A DNA stretch of 64,000 nt, taken from the IMG/VR virus record IMGVR_UViG_3300021490_000001, positions 1 through 64,000 of that record; one strand, 5' to 3'. A program made the position numbers and the translations under genes. This DNA comes from a virus. This document shows positions 24,889 through 31,999 of the stretch, piece by piece. The stretch's first letter is position 1, and every line of letters starts with the position of its first letter. The notes beneath the pieces are model-generated. The model was not told the DNA's origin and made no database searches. It was given only the letters and a program-made list of their open reading frames with translations.

Positions 24889-25308
24889 TTATTCTTCAGT
24901 ATAATATACAATAACTCTTGTTACAGCACTTCCTACTGAGTATGTTATGTTCGTAAGCCTTAGTACTTCATCAACATCACCAACTACATTTATATTTGGC
25001 ATACTTATGAATAGTGGGCTACTTGTATTAATATGTCGATAACTGCATAGTATTTTAGAGTCGTCTGTTGTATGTCCTGTTCCGAATGCAATCGTTCCTC
25101 TTACTGTTGAAGTTAAGTCTGATAAGACTGTACCGCTAATACAAAATCCTAATACTCTAATTTTTTTTCCTGAAGCGGGTGTCAAATCATCTGTTCCTGC
25201 TGAAGTTGAAACTCTAAGTTCTTTAGTTGACATCTCTACGGGAATGATTCGTTTAGCATGGTTTGTGTCTTCATGTTCATGAATTTCAATTACATCTTTT
25301 GATGTCAT
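24889..25308 (-). CDS. Virion structural protein (beta-rich)
   Basis: 139 residues, RBS AAGGTGATCTAA before ATG. Strand-rich with GTIAFGTGHTTDDSKILC and VTRVIVYYTEE. The composition is like minor capsid or decoration proteins. Five bases downstream of the 25314 gene. Confidence 0.5.
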   Translation of the reverse strand: MTSKDVIEIHEHEDTNHAKRIIPVEMSTKELRVSTSAGTDDLTPASGKKIRVLGFCISGTVLSDLTSTVRGTIAFGTGHTTDDSKILCSYRHINTSSPLFISMPNINVVGDVDEVLRLTNITYSVGSAVTRVIVYYTEE

Positions 25309-25313
25309 TTAGA

Positions 25314-25727
25314 TCACCTTAATTTTTCAAGGAAAGACAAGATCTTCTTTCTGTTTTTTCCTTTGAGTTCCATACTTATTAGCAAATCGATATCAGCCGA
25401 CTTTAAGTCCATGCTCTTTAGTTTTTTCTTTATAGTATATGTATTTTGATTTAAGTAGAGACTGGCTTCCTCTTCATTGTCAAGAAGTCTGTCTATTGGT
25501 TTCTTTTCTTTCTTTTCTTTTTTTTCTGTTTTTACCTGTATTGGTTTTTCTACTTTTTTCTTTAATGCTTTTGGCTCTTCTGCTGGCTTTGTGTCTTCGA
25601 CAAGTATTCTGCCTAGATCGATATACATCTGGAGCCCATTGTTCAGTTCAGCTACATCTACGCTTTCGCCTGGGTGAATAATTTTGTTCTCAATAGAAAA
25701 TGTTATGTTCCTTGCTGTTAATTTCAA
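25314..25727 (-). CDS. Hypothetical late protein with charged linker
   Basis: 137 residues from TTG 25727, four bases after GAGGTGAC; GTG 25736 is possible. Residues 1-45 form a small beta domain (HPGESVDVAELNNG) like the N-terminus of phage head-closure or fibre-cap proteins. There is a Lys/Glu linker at 50-80 and a helical C-terminus. It is the first gene after a shared 20-bp element and a TATATATAA box, so a late sub-operon may begin here. Confidence 0.45.
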   Translation of the reverse strand: MKLTARNITFSIENKIIHPGESVDVAELNNGLQMYIDLGRILVEDTKPAEEPKALKKKVEKPIQVKTEKKEKKEKKPIDRLLDNEEEASLYLNQNTYTIKKKLKSMDLKSADIDLLISMELKGKNRKKILSFLEKLR

Positions 25728-25749
25728 TATGGTCACCTCTAAAGTTACT

Positions 25750-25781
25750 CTTTATTATATATAAGAAGTGTTGGTTATTTA
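25750..25781 (-). promoter_or_regulatory. TATA-like box plus 20-bp element shared with the portal upstream region
   Basis: On the minus strand the 20 bases at 25781-25762 (starting TAAATAACCAAC, ending CTTCTTA) are identical to 38983-38964, upstream of the portal gene. Here they are followed directly by TATATATAATAAAG. A shared late-promoter or regulator-binding site is inferred. Confidence 0.5.
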
Positions 25782-25785
25782 TTAG

Positions 25786-26487
25786 TTAGTTTTTTTGCTT
25801 AACCAGAATCTTGAAGATGTCATCTACTTTTCTATTTCGTAAATTTTCTTCTGTTGTTTTATTCTGATTGTATCTATATCCTTTGTGTTTGATTGCGATT
25901 ATTCCAAATAGATTTATGTTCTGGCCTGTTTTCCTAAACTTATTAAGTAAGTAGATATTGAAATCATAAGTGAATCTGGAAACTAATTCAAACATGTCAT
26001 AATAATTGAACCGTTGTTTATGCATTATATCCGGAATTCTATTTTCTATAGGTACTGTTATTAGGATCCTTCCTTTGTCTTTGCACTTTTTGAATAACTC
26101 CATCATAATCTCATGTGGCTTATCTACATGTTCTAATACTTCAAAGCAACTTACATTATCGAAATAGTTATTTTGAATATCCTTGAGGTTATTATATAAA
26201 ACTGCTTTGTTCTGTAGCTTGGCTTTCGCTATCGAGAGAGCTTCTTCTGAGATATCATAACCGCTTGGTCTGAGGTTATTGCCAGCGCATAATGATAGAA
26301 ATATACCATCACCACAACCGTAGTCCAGAATATTTTTGCCTGCTGTTCGTTCTAAGGCCCAGATAAATCTATGATCTGGTTTCATTATTCTAGGTTCCCA
26401 TGGAGTATAACATCGTTTATAATCTTCATTATAAGCTAATTTAATATATTTCTCTTCGTTTTCATTTTTGACATTATATCCTTTCAA
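25786..26487 (-). CDS. Class I SAM-dependent methyltransferase
   Basis: 233 residues. ILDYGCGDGIFLSLC (motif I), GYDISEEALSIAKAKL (acidic motif II), FDNVSCFEVLEHV (motif IV) and a GRILITVPIE strand: the UbiE/Methyltransf_11 layout. Last gene of the glycan module, overlapping the deacetylase-like gene by 4 bases. The target is probably a sugar or glycolipid on contextual grounds. Confidence 0.8.
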   Translation of the reverse strand: MKGYNVKNENEEKYIKLAYNEDYKRCYTPWEPRIMKPDHRFIWALERTAGKNILDYGCGDGIFLSLCAGNNLRPSGYDISEEALSIAKAKLQNKAVLYNNLKDIQNNYFDNVSCFEVLEHVDKPHEIMMELFKKCKDKGRILITVPIENRIPDIMHKQRFNYYDMFELVSRFTYDFNIYLLNKFRKTGQNINLFGIIAIKHKGYRYNQNKTTEENLRNRKVDDIFKILVKQKN

Positions 26488-27215
26488 TGTAAATCACCTG
26501 GTGGAGTTAATTTTACTCGTTCATTGAACCAGCGCATTTCATCTTCAATGTAATATGATGGATTTAACCATGCTTTATCAGATACATGTCTGCTTACCTG
26601 ATTGAGTTTTAATATATTTCCATATTTACCAAGAGCAAGATCATTTAAATTTCCCACTTGGTTAGATAAAATCCATCGAAGATACTTCATTATTTTATGT
26701 ACTCTATCTGGCATTTTGCATTCTGGATTTATATGAGATTCCAAAATGGTTCCATACCAATCAATTGCATCCTTTTTGAACCAATGTATCTTTGCTTCTA
26801 AATGCGCCCAAGTACAATTGAGTTTGGCTAATGCATCAAGAGTTGCTGAATTCCATTTATAAAATGGTGGCTTGAATCCCCAGTATTTTGGCATGTAAGG
26901 TTTGAGGATATCTAAAGATTTACCATATAATTCAAGCTGTTCTTCGTACGATTGATAACCTTCAAACTTGGTTTTAGTTGTACATCTCAAATGATGATAG
27001 CCATGCATGGCTATATGCACCCAATCTTTGTGAGCTTCATACCAGTCATTCCATGCTCTTGAGTCATTTAGTTTATACTTTGAATTGTTCTCCCATACTG
27101 GAACTGTAAAAGCTGTGACTTCAAGTTGAGGGAATTCCTCTTTTAGTACATCGAATGTAGTAGTCCAGTAATCCAAAAACTTTGGGTTTAGATCATCTGT
27201 TGTAATATAAATCAA
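26484..27215 (-). CDS. Polysaccharide deacetylase (NodB/CE4)-like protein
   Basis: 243 residues. ITTDD at 4-8 replaces TFDD, HGYHH at 71-75 gives the HxxxH metal pair, and WGFKPPFYKWN fits the RxPxG-like motif 3 with Lys for Arg. CE4 enzymes remove N-acetyl groups from glycans. Motif departures suggest altered substrate or weak activity. It overlaps the dehydrogenase-like gene and the methyltransferase by 4 bases each. Confidence 0.65.
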   Translation of the reverse strand: MIYITTDDLNPKFLDYWTTTFDVLKEEFPQLEVTAFTVPVWENNSKYKLNDSRAWNDWYEAHKDWVHIAMHGYHHLRCTTKTKFEGYQSYEEQLELYGKSLDILKPYMPKYWGFKPPFYKWNSATLDALAKLNCTWAHLEAKIHWFKKDAIDWYGTILESHINPECKMPDRVHKIMKYLRWILSNQVGNLNDLALGKYGNILKLNQVSRHVSDKAWLNPSYYIEDEMRWFNERVKLTPPGDLH

Positions 27216-27991
27216 TTTAAATCCTCCTTTATACGATTCTGATTTGCATATCTTGTATTTGAATCGAGAGCTGCTAAGATCATGCGTGATTTGTAGACAA
27301 AATCGTTAATTAGTTCCATGTTTTGTCGTACGCATGTTCCTCCAATATAGTTTGATTTAATGTCTGGTCTTAAGCCAAGAATCTTTTGCGTTTCCTCACC
27401 AAACTCTCTAACTAATTTGTGGTTTATATTATATCTATTACAGATTCTTTCTGCTTCCTGTGCCCATGCTATTAAAATACCATATTGAGTTGTATCTAGA
27501 AGTTTAAGAATTTCTGTAACATAATGATGTGTATTGTGAACTGTCTTGACTTTTAATCCCATGCCTTCGAATATTTTTCTAGCTGATATTAATGCTTCCC
27601 CATCTCTACCTGAAATCCATTTCGTATACTGTCGAATATGTTCATTAATTAGATCATGCTGTCCCCTGACTGGTGAATGAACAACTTTAGCACTTGCTTG
27701 TTTTTCTAATTGCAGGCATGTTCCTGGAACTACAGTTGAGTTTATTATTAATAATTTTGGCTTGAATCGATTTGTATATTCAGTTACGATCCTTACGAAT
27801 TTCCTGGAATAATGCAGGTTGATTAGTAATACATCTATTGAATCCACAGTCAAGGCATCAACTCCTGTGACTTCTTTCATAAGATCTGTTTTTAAATCCA
27901 GACCATGGACTTCATATTGTCCGCTTTCTTTTGCTAAGTTATATAATGCAGCTCCTGTTACGCCTAATCCGATAAAAAGTAATTTCTTCAT
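27212..27991 (-). CDS. UDP-sugar dehydrogenase-like NAD-binding protein, short form
   Basis: 259 residues from ATG 27991 (GGAGGAAGATCTATT upstream; overlaps the previous stop as ATGA). GLGVTGAAL at 8-16 is a Rossmann loop. Residues 65-120 and the helical centre (EILKLLDTTQYGILIAWAQEAERIC) resemble the first two domains of UDP-glucose/GDP-mannose dehydrogenases. The third, sugar-binding domain and a clear catalytic Cys are missing. It may be a different oxidoreductase or a degenerate one. Confidence 0.55.
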   Translation of the reverse strand: MKKLLFIGLGVTGAALYNLAKESGQYEVHGLDLKTDLMKEVTGVDALTVDSIDVLLINLHYSRKFVRIVTEYTNRFKPKLLIINSTVVPGTCLQLEKQASAKVVHSPVRGQHDLINEHIRQYTKWISGRDGEALISARKIFEGMGLKVKTVHNTHHYVTEILKLLDTTQYGILIAWAQEAERICNRYNINHKLVREFGEETQKILGLRPDIKSNYIGGTCVRQNMELINDFVYKSRMILAALDSNTRYANQNRIKEDLN

Positions 27992-28242
27992 AATAGATCT
28001 TCCTCCTTGATATTGAAAAAATATTGAATCCAATTTGGTGTATTAAGCCAATAGTTAATAATATGTCTTTCGTTTTGAGATGTATCATGAGAATCAAACG
28101 CTTTAATCCATTTGATAGCCTCTGCTTTTAGAGCTTCTTCAGTGATAGTATGATTCATACCACAGGTAGCGCATATGCTTCCTTCAATGCCTTGGTGCAG
28201 TTCGCAGCCAATTAAGTCATTTAATGTTTTTGGTCTTATCAT
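27988..28242 (-). CDS. Hypothetical protein
   Basis: 84 residues. CELHQGIEGSICATCGMNH gives three Cys and two His that could bind zinc. Overlaps both neighbours (ATGA with the downstream gene). Not recognised. Confidence 0.5.
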   Translation of the reverse strand: MIRPKTLNDLIGCELHQGIEGSICATCGMNHTITEEALKAEAIKWIKAFDSHDTSQNERHIINYWLNTPNWIQYFFNIKEEDLL

Positions 28243-28384
28243 TTTTCTCCTCTAATTGCAAGATCACTAAACCAATACTAGAAGATGCATCTAGTATTAA
28301 CTTGAACTGTTCGTTTGTTAATGGATACTCTGCATCTATGAATTCATTGAGATAATCATAGATTCTTCGTAGTTCTAACATCAT
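28217..28384 (-). CDS. Small helical protein
   Basis: 55 residues if started at ATG 28384 (GGTACAAG about 18 bases before it); a 77-residue form from 28450 lies further inside the glycosyltransferase gene. Acidic helix with an FKLILDASSSIGLVIL stretch. Not recognised. Confidence 0.4.
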   Translation of the reverse strand: MMLELRRIYDYLNEFIDAEYPLTNEQFKLILDASSSIGLVILQLEEKNDKTKNIK

Positions 28385-29309
28385 CAAGTAGTTTCTTGTA
28401 CCTTTCTTTTGAGTTTTTCCAGTTGAAATATTCGACTTTGTCATAGGCATAGTCTATCACCTTTTGGTAAAATTCTCCATCTTCAGAGAGTTTTTTAAAT
28501 AGAGATGTTATTGTTTTCACATCATATTGGTCTACGCTAGTATAAGGATAAAGAACCTGGTGAGAATATACCTTATCACATCCAACTAATGGAACCTGCA
28601 AGCAGGCAGCATCACATCCTATGCGTCCATACGAATAGCCATCATACGAATCGTAAATCCAATATGATTCCTTTAATAATTTTATAAAATCAGGAAAGGG
28701 CATATATGGAATTATGTTGTCATATAAGCATTTTGTGGCTCTGAAACGAGGATCTTCCTTTTCCATGTATCCTACGAGAGATAATGATTTATTCGATTTA
28801 TGCAAGTGGATCCATGGCATTAGTACATTGTTATCGTATCTATGGTATATAATCGAGATATGCTTGAATTTATTATCTGTGCCAAATCGTTTAAGCAAAT
28901 GAGTTTCACAAGGATGAGGAATTAAATGTATTTTCCTATCAAGAATATGTTCCATTAAGTTTTTAGCTGTTGGAGTTGTAGCAAATATTCCATCACAGGA
29001 ATTCACAGAATGCTTAAAGGCAAAAGGGTGCTCCATCGATTTAGTCCATAATTCAGGCGAATGATCATGATTTCCAATTAATATAGTAGAAGACCCTTTA
29101 AGGCGTTCTTTTATGTCAGAAAGCATCTGTATATCCATTGGATCCAGATTCACTTGTATGACATCATAATCTTCGAGATTGTCTTTGACTGTATTGTAAT
29201 CTTTACAGTCGCCATTGAATAATTTAATCCATTGATAGCAACCAGTCATCGTTGGCTTTACATCTATAAGATTCTGGAATACCTTAAAAGCAGTAAATAA
29301 ATATTTCAA
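28356..29309 (-). CDS. GT-B-like glycosyltransferase
   Basis: 317 residues from TTG 29309 overlapping the previous TGA (TTGA). The N-terminal half has GNHDHSPELW and FATTPTAKNLMEH. The C-terminal half has LIPHPCETH, the ISIIYHR strand, SLVGYMEKEDPR and YDGYSYGRIGCDAACLQVPLVG, resembling the sugar-nucleotide-binding half of GT4-type enzymes with a Glu/Asp-poor E-x7-E region. Likely adds sugar to a virion or host glycan. No signal peptide. Confidence 0.55.
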   Translation of the reverse strand: MKYLFTAFKVFQNLIDVKPTMTGCYQWIKLFNGDCKDYNTVKDNLEDYDVIQVNLDPMDIQMLSDIKERLKGSSTILIGNHDHSPELWTKSMEHPFAFKHSVNSCDGIFATTPTAKNLMEHILDRKIHLIPHPCETHLLKRFGTDNKFKHISIIYHRYDNNVLMPWIHLHKSNKSLSLVGYMEKEDPRFRATKCLYDNIIPYMPFPDFIKLLKESYWIYDSYDGYSYGRIGCDAACLQVPLVGCDKVYSHQVLYPYTSVDQYDVKTITSLFKKLSEDGEFYQKVIDYAYDKVEYFNWKNSKERYKKLLDDVRTTKNL

Positions 29310-29446
29310 GATCTAGCCTCTTTGATTTTTTCTATGGTTACCTTTAGATAGTCGCCTTCGTCTATGTTATTCAGTGCTCGTATCGTATCAGGAATTCTGA
29401 CTCGTTTGCCTTTTTGAAGTCTTGCATAAAATGTAGAATGTACCAT
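29306..29446 (-). CDS. AbrB/SpoVT-type DNA-binding protein
   Basis: 46 residues: STFYARLQKGKRVRIPDTIR followed by ALNNIDEGDYLKVTIEKI. This is a complete swapped-hairpin AbrB domain (VxxKGRVTIPxxIRxxLxIxxGDxVxV pattern). It leads the glycan module and has its own TATA box 26 bp upstream with no SD, so its message is probably leaderless. It may autoregulate the module. Too short for most gene finders. Confidence 0.75.
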   Translation of the reverse strand: MVHSTFYARLQKGKRVRIPDTIRALNNIDEGDYLKVTIEKIKEARS

Positions 29447-29466
29447 AGATACTATTATGAATCTTA

Positions 29467-29478
29467 GATATATAAATC
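29467..29478 (-). promoter_or_regulatory. TATA box of glycan module
   Basis: GATTTATATATC on the minus strand, centred about 26 bp before ATG 29446, just after the upstream terminator. Confidence 0.6.
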
Positions 29479-29484
29479 TAATGG

Positions 29485-29519
29485 AAAAAAAAGAAAAAAA
29501 AGAAGGGTGATTAACCCTT
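29485..29519 (-). terminator. Terminator after the capsid genes
   Basis: On the minus strand AAGGGT-TAATC-ACCCTT (spanning the stop of 29511-29972) is followed by CTTTTTTTTCTTTTTTTT. A stem plus T-tract separates the head module from the glycan module. Confidence 0.7.
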
Positions 29520-29972
29520 CGTAAATTCTATTACTGCAGTTACCATAGATGCTGTTGTTACAGTTGGAACTTTTAGATAGAAACCTTCAGTTTCAGCTAT
29601 CGAGATTGCAGTTGTAGCGGAGTTTGTTTGATACGTAGCATCTGCTGTTGTAGTTCCTGTGGCTGATAGTGCTACTGAAGTTGTTCCTGCTGCATTCTTT
29701 TTAACTAGATATGCATCTAGTTCAGAAACAGCTGTACCAGTACTTCGCCAGGTTACACCAAGCTTTGTGATTGTTATGGCTTCTCCAGGAATAAAGCAAG
29801 CTGCTTCTCCACCTAGAAATGTATCTGCTGCTGTTGGTGTAGCCAAGTTGAGTGCCATATAATGTTTTTTAACAGCAGTTACTACATCTCCAACACTCAC
29901 GCTGTCATCTTCTAGTATACCTGCACCAATAGTTTTTTTATTTTGTAATGGTAGTTTTAGTACTCCACCCAT
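29511..29972 (-). CDS. Capsid decoration or minor head protein
   Basis: 153 residues directly after the major capsid gene. Ala/Thr-rich beta composition with GEAACFIPGEAITITKLGVTWRSTG and SIAETEGFYLKV, typical of virion beta-sandwich decoration proteins. Ends at a terminator. Function inferred from position. Confidence 0.55.
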   Translation of the reverse strand: MGGVLKLPLQNKKTIGAGILEDDSVSVGDVVTAVKKHYMALNLATPTAADTFLGGEAACFIPGEAITITKLGVTWRSTGTAVSELDAYLVKKNAAGTTSVALSATGTTTADATYQTNSATTAISIAETEGFYLKVPTVTTASMVTAVIEFTKG

Positions 29973-29981
29973 CTAAATCAC

Positions 29982-30878
29982 CTAGATGCCTGTTAATGTG
30001 CATACTGCATCTGGTCTTACAACTGCTATGCCGACTCTTTCGAATGCCTGAACTTTTGTAGTGTGTTTATCTTGGTCATCGAACATGTTGATCGATACGG
30101 GCATTGCTTCGCCTACTTGGTATGCTCCACCTGGTCCTCTCTTTAGGATTATAGCTGTATCTTCTGTGACTTCTGTGCATTCGATAATCTTAAGTCCCAT
30201 GAAGAAAGGTAGTACTCCTGTGCTTACAGTTTTCTCAGTTAGACCATTCCATAGATTTTGGGAAACGATTGTGGTTAGTTCTTCTGCATTTGTTGGGTTA
30301 AGAAGAAGTGTGTCCGCTTCGTATCCTTTGTTTTTGATTAGTCTCTTTGCCCTGCGTATGTTTTGCACGGGATCAGCTGTTGTAGAGCTCCATACACCTT
30401 TTGGATTAGCGTAAGTACTTCCTGCATCTGCAATCAATCGTGTAACGATTACACTGTCTTCTTTCTTTATGACTTTGGTTACAGCTTGTTTAGACTGAGC
30501 AGCCCTAATTGCTAGTTTTGATAGGTGGTCTGCTTCCCATGTTAGCTGGAATCCTTTACCATATTTCTTGATGTTCACTACGCTTTCTGTTGCATCTGCA
30601 TCGTCATATACGAAGTCTGCTCCTTCGCCTACCTCTGTTGCATCGCCTAGATCAGAAAAAGGGTAAAAGTAATATTTGGTAGCTCCCTGATCTTTTAGTT
30701 TTTCGACCATACAATATTGTCGAAGTCGTGCTATGTCTTCTAGTTTTTCAATCGCTGCATCTCTGATTACTTCTGAAACCTTTCGCGGAATCGAATCAGT
30801 AGTTACAGTGAAGGAAAAGTCCTTTCTCTTAAGAGAGAAGCTTTTTTTCTCTGGAGTTGTATCTGTCATTTCATTCAC
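29982..30878 (-). CDS. Major capsid protein, HK97 fold
   Basis: 298 residues. FTVTTDSIPRKVSEVIRDAAIEKL begins the N-arm. A central part with DATESVVNIKKYGKGFQLTWEADHLS and a helical spine (VIKKEDSVIVTRLIADA) follows. Next are NIRRAKRLIKNKGYEADTLLLNP and a C-terminal AFERVGIAVVRPDAVCTL (P-domain/beta strands). This order is that of encapsulin-like and HK97-type capsid proteins. Context is decisive: portal, protease, scaffold, decoration, then this gene. No separate N-terminal delta domain; the scaffold is the separate 31306 gene. Confidence 0.85.
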   Translation of the reverse strand: MNEMTDTTPEKKSFSLKRKDFSFTVTTDSIPRKVSEVIRDAAIEKLEDIARLRQYCMVEKLKDQGATKYYFYPFSDLGDATEVGEGADFVYDDADATESVVNIKKYGKGFQLTWEADHLSKLAIRAAQSKQAVTKVIKKEDSVIVTRLIADAGSTYANPKGVWSSTTADPVQNIRRAKRLIKNKGYEADTLLLNPTNAEELTTIVSQNLWNGLTEKTVSTGVLPFFMGLKIIECTEVTEDTAIILKRGPGGAYQVGEAMPVSINMFDDQDKHTTKVQAFERVGIAVVRPDAVCTLTGI

Positions 30879-30880
30879 CT

Positions 30881-31306
30881 CTACTGAAGCCTCAAGTCAA
30901 TTACTGCAGTTGTATCTGTAGTAGTTGCTGGTATAACAACGGGTCCAAGATAGTCACCGCGTATTCCTATTCCTGCAAATGTGGTTCCATAGGTTGCAGC
31001 TACTGTTGCTAAGCTTGCTGTTGTGGCAGATAGGATCATCCTTGCTCCAGCAGTTGTTGCAGCACCATCTGCGGTTACGGTTACTTTAGCTAACCCAGAA
31101 GTCTGGACAGTTAGTTCTGCCGATTCTGCTGTCGAAGTTGTGTCCTTGCCCACTACGACTACACCAATTACTGAACCGGATACGCTTTCACCGACTGTTC
31201 CTGTTCCATTGTCTGCTAAACCGGAGCTGTATATCACTATACTTCCTGGAGTTATAGCAGATGTCGTTGAAGCGGAAGTTATTGTTATATTAGATGGTAG
31301 GGACAT
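30881..31306 (-). CDS. Capsid decoration protein (DUF2190-like)
   Basis: 141 residues of Thr/Ala/Gly-rich beta barrel (SGSVIGVVVVGKDTTST.., AELTVQTSGLAKVTVTADG), as in phage lambda gpD/DUF2190-type head decoration or stabilisation proteins found just before the major capsid gene. Stop-start overlap with the scaffold gene. Confidence 0.6.
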   Translation of the reverse strand: MSLPSNITITSASTTSAITPGSIVIYSSGLADNGTGTVGESVSGSVIGVVVVGKDTTSTAESAELTVQTSGLAKVTVTADGAATTAGARMILSATTASLATVAATYGTTFAGIGIRGDYLGPVVIPATTTDTTAVIDLRLQ

Positions 31307-31935
31307 TAGTCATCACCCTCCGTTAGTTCTTTAAGTTCTTTTTTAAGATCGTCTGCCTTGAGACCAGCACTTTCTCTTGTTGATATTCTGGACTTTAGGT
31401 CTTTGATCTTAGACTCGATTTCTCCGGTTTTAGCTTTTTTGAGTTCTTTTCCTTTCAATGATGCTTTTCCGTCCTCAGTTTCCTCAATGGCTTCAACTCT
31501 AGACTGAAGTGCATTAATTGCAGTAAGGTCTAGTTTCTGATACTCTTTTGCCATGTCGGTAGCTTTTTCCTTAGAATAGAGTTCTTTTTTTAGTTCGAGG
31601 TTTACGAGCTTGTTTATTTCTGCAGCTTTTTCTTTCTGCTCGTATTCACTGACTTTCTTAGAAAGTTCAGTTTTTTCTTCGACTAGGGAATCAACCTTTT
31701 CCTTTAGTTCTTTGATTTCATCCTCGTTTTCTTTTTCTTTTTCATCTTTTTTTGGTTTGGGATATCCTTCAGGATATGGGTATTCTTCTTTTTTCTTTTT
31801 CTTTGCCAAGCCCTCAATAAGAGCTGCTAGGTCTTTTTCGATTTTTGCCAGCCTGTCTTCTACGCTAGCAGAATCACTTCTAGGAGAATCTCCATCAGTG
31901 ATCACATCATCGAATAGATCGTTTACGTTTGTCAT
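31306..31935 (-). CDS. Capsid scaffold protein
   Basis: 209 residues, highly charged. Acidic N-terminus, Pro/Lys/Tyr segment (EEYPYPEGYPKPKKDEKEK), then a long Lys/Glu coiled coil. No globular motif. The position between the protease and the decoration/capsid genes and the coiled-coil nature are those of phage scaffolds that the protease digests. Confidence 0.75.
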   Translation of the reverse strand: MTNVNDLFDDVITDGDSPRSDSASVEDRLAKIEKDLAALIEGLAKKKKKEEYPYPEGYPKPKKDEKEKENEDEIKELKEKVDSLVEEKTELSKKVSEYEQKEKAAEINKLVNLELKKELYSKEKATDMAKEYQKLDLTAINALQSRVEAIEETEDGKASLKGKELKKAKTGEIESKIKDLKSRISTRESAGLKADDLKKELKELTEGDD

Positions 31936-31999
31936 GATTACATAACAAAGTGCAGACTATATTAATGCTAACATTCTCTGTGTCTCATTTATATAGGAA

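Noticed and set aside
26484-27215. Chitin-type deacetylase with firm activity
   Set aside because: Motif 1 and motif 3 depart from CE4 consensus, so only a CE4-like label is given.
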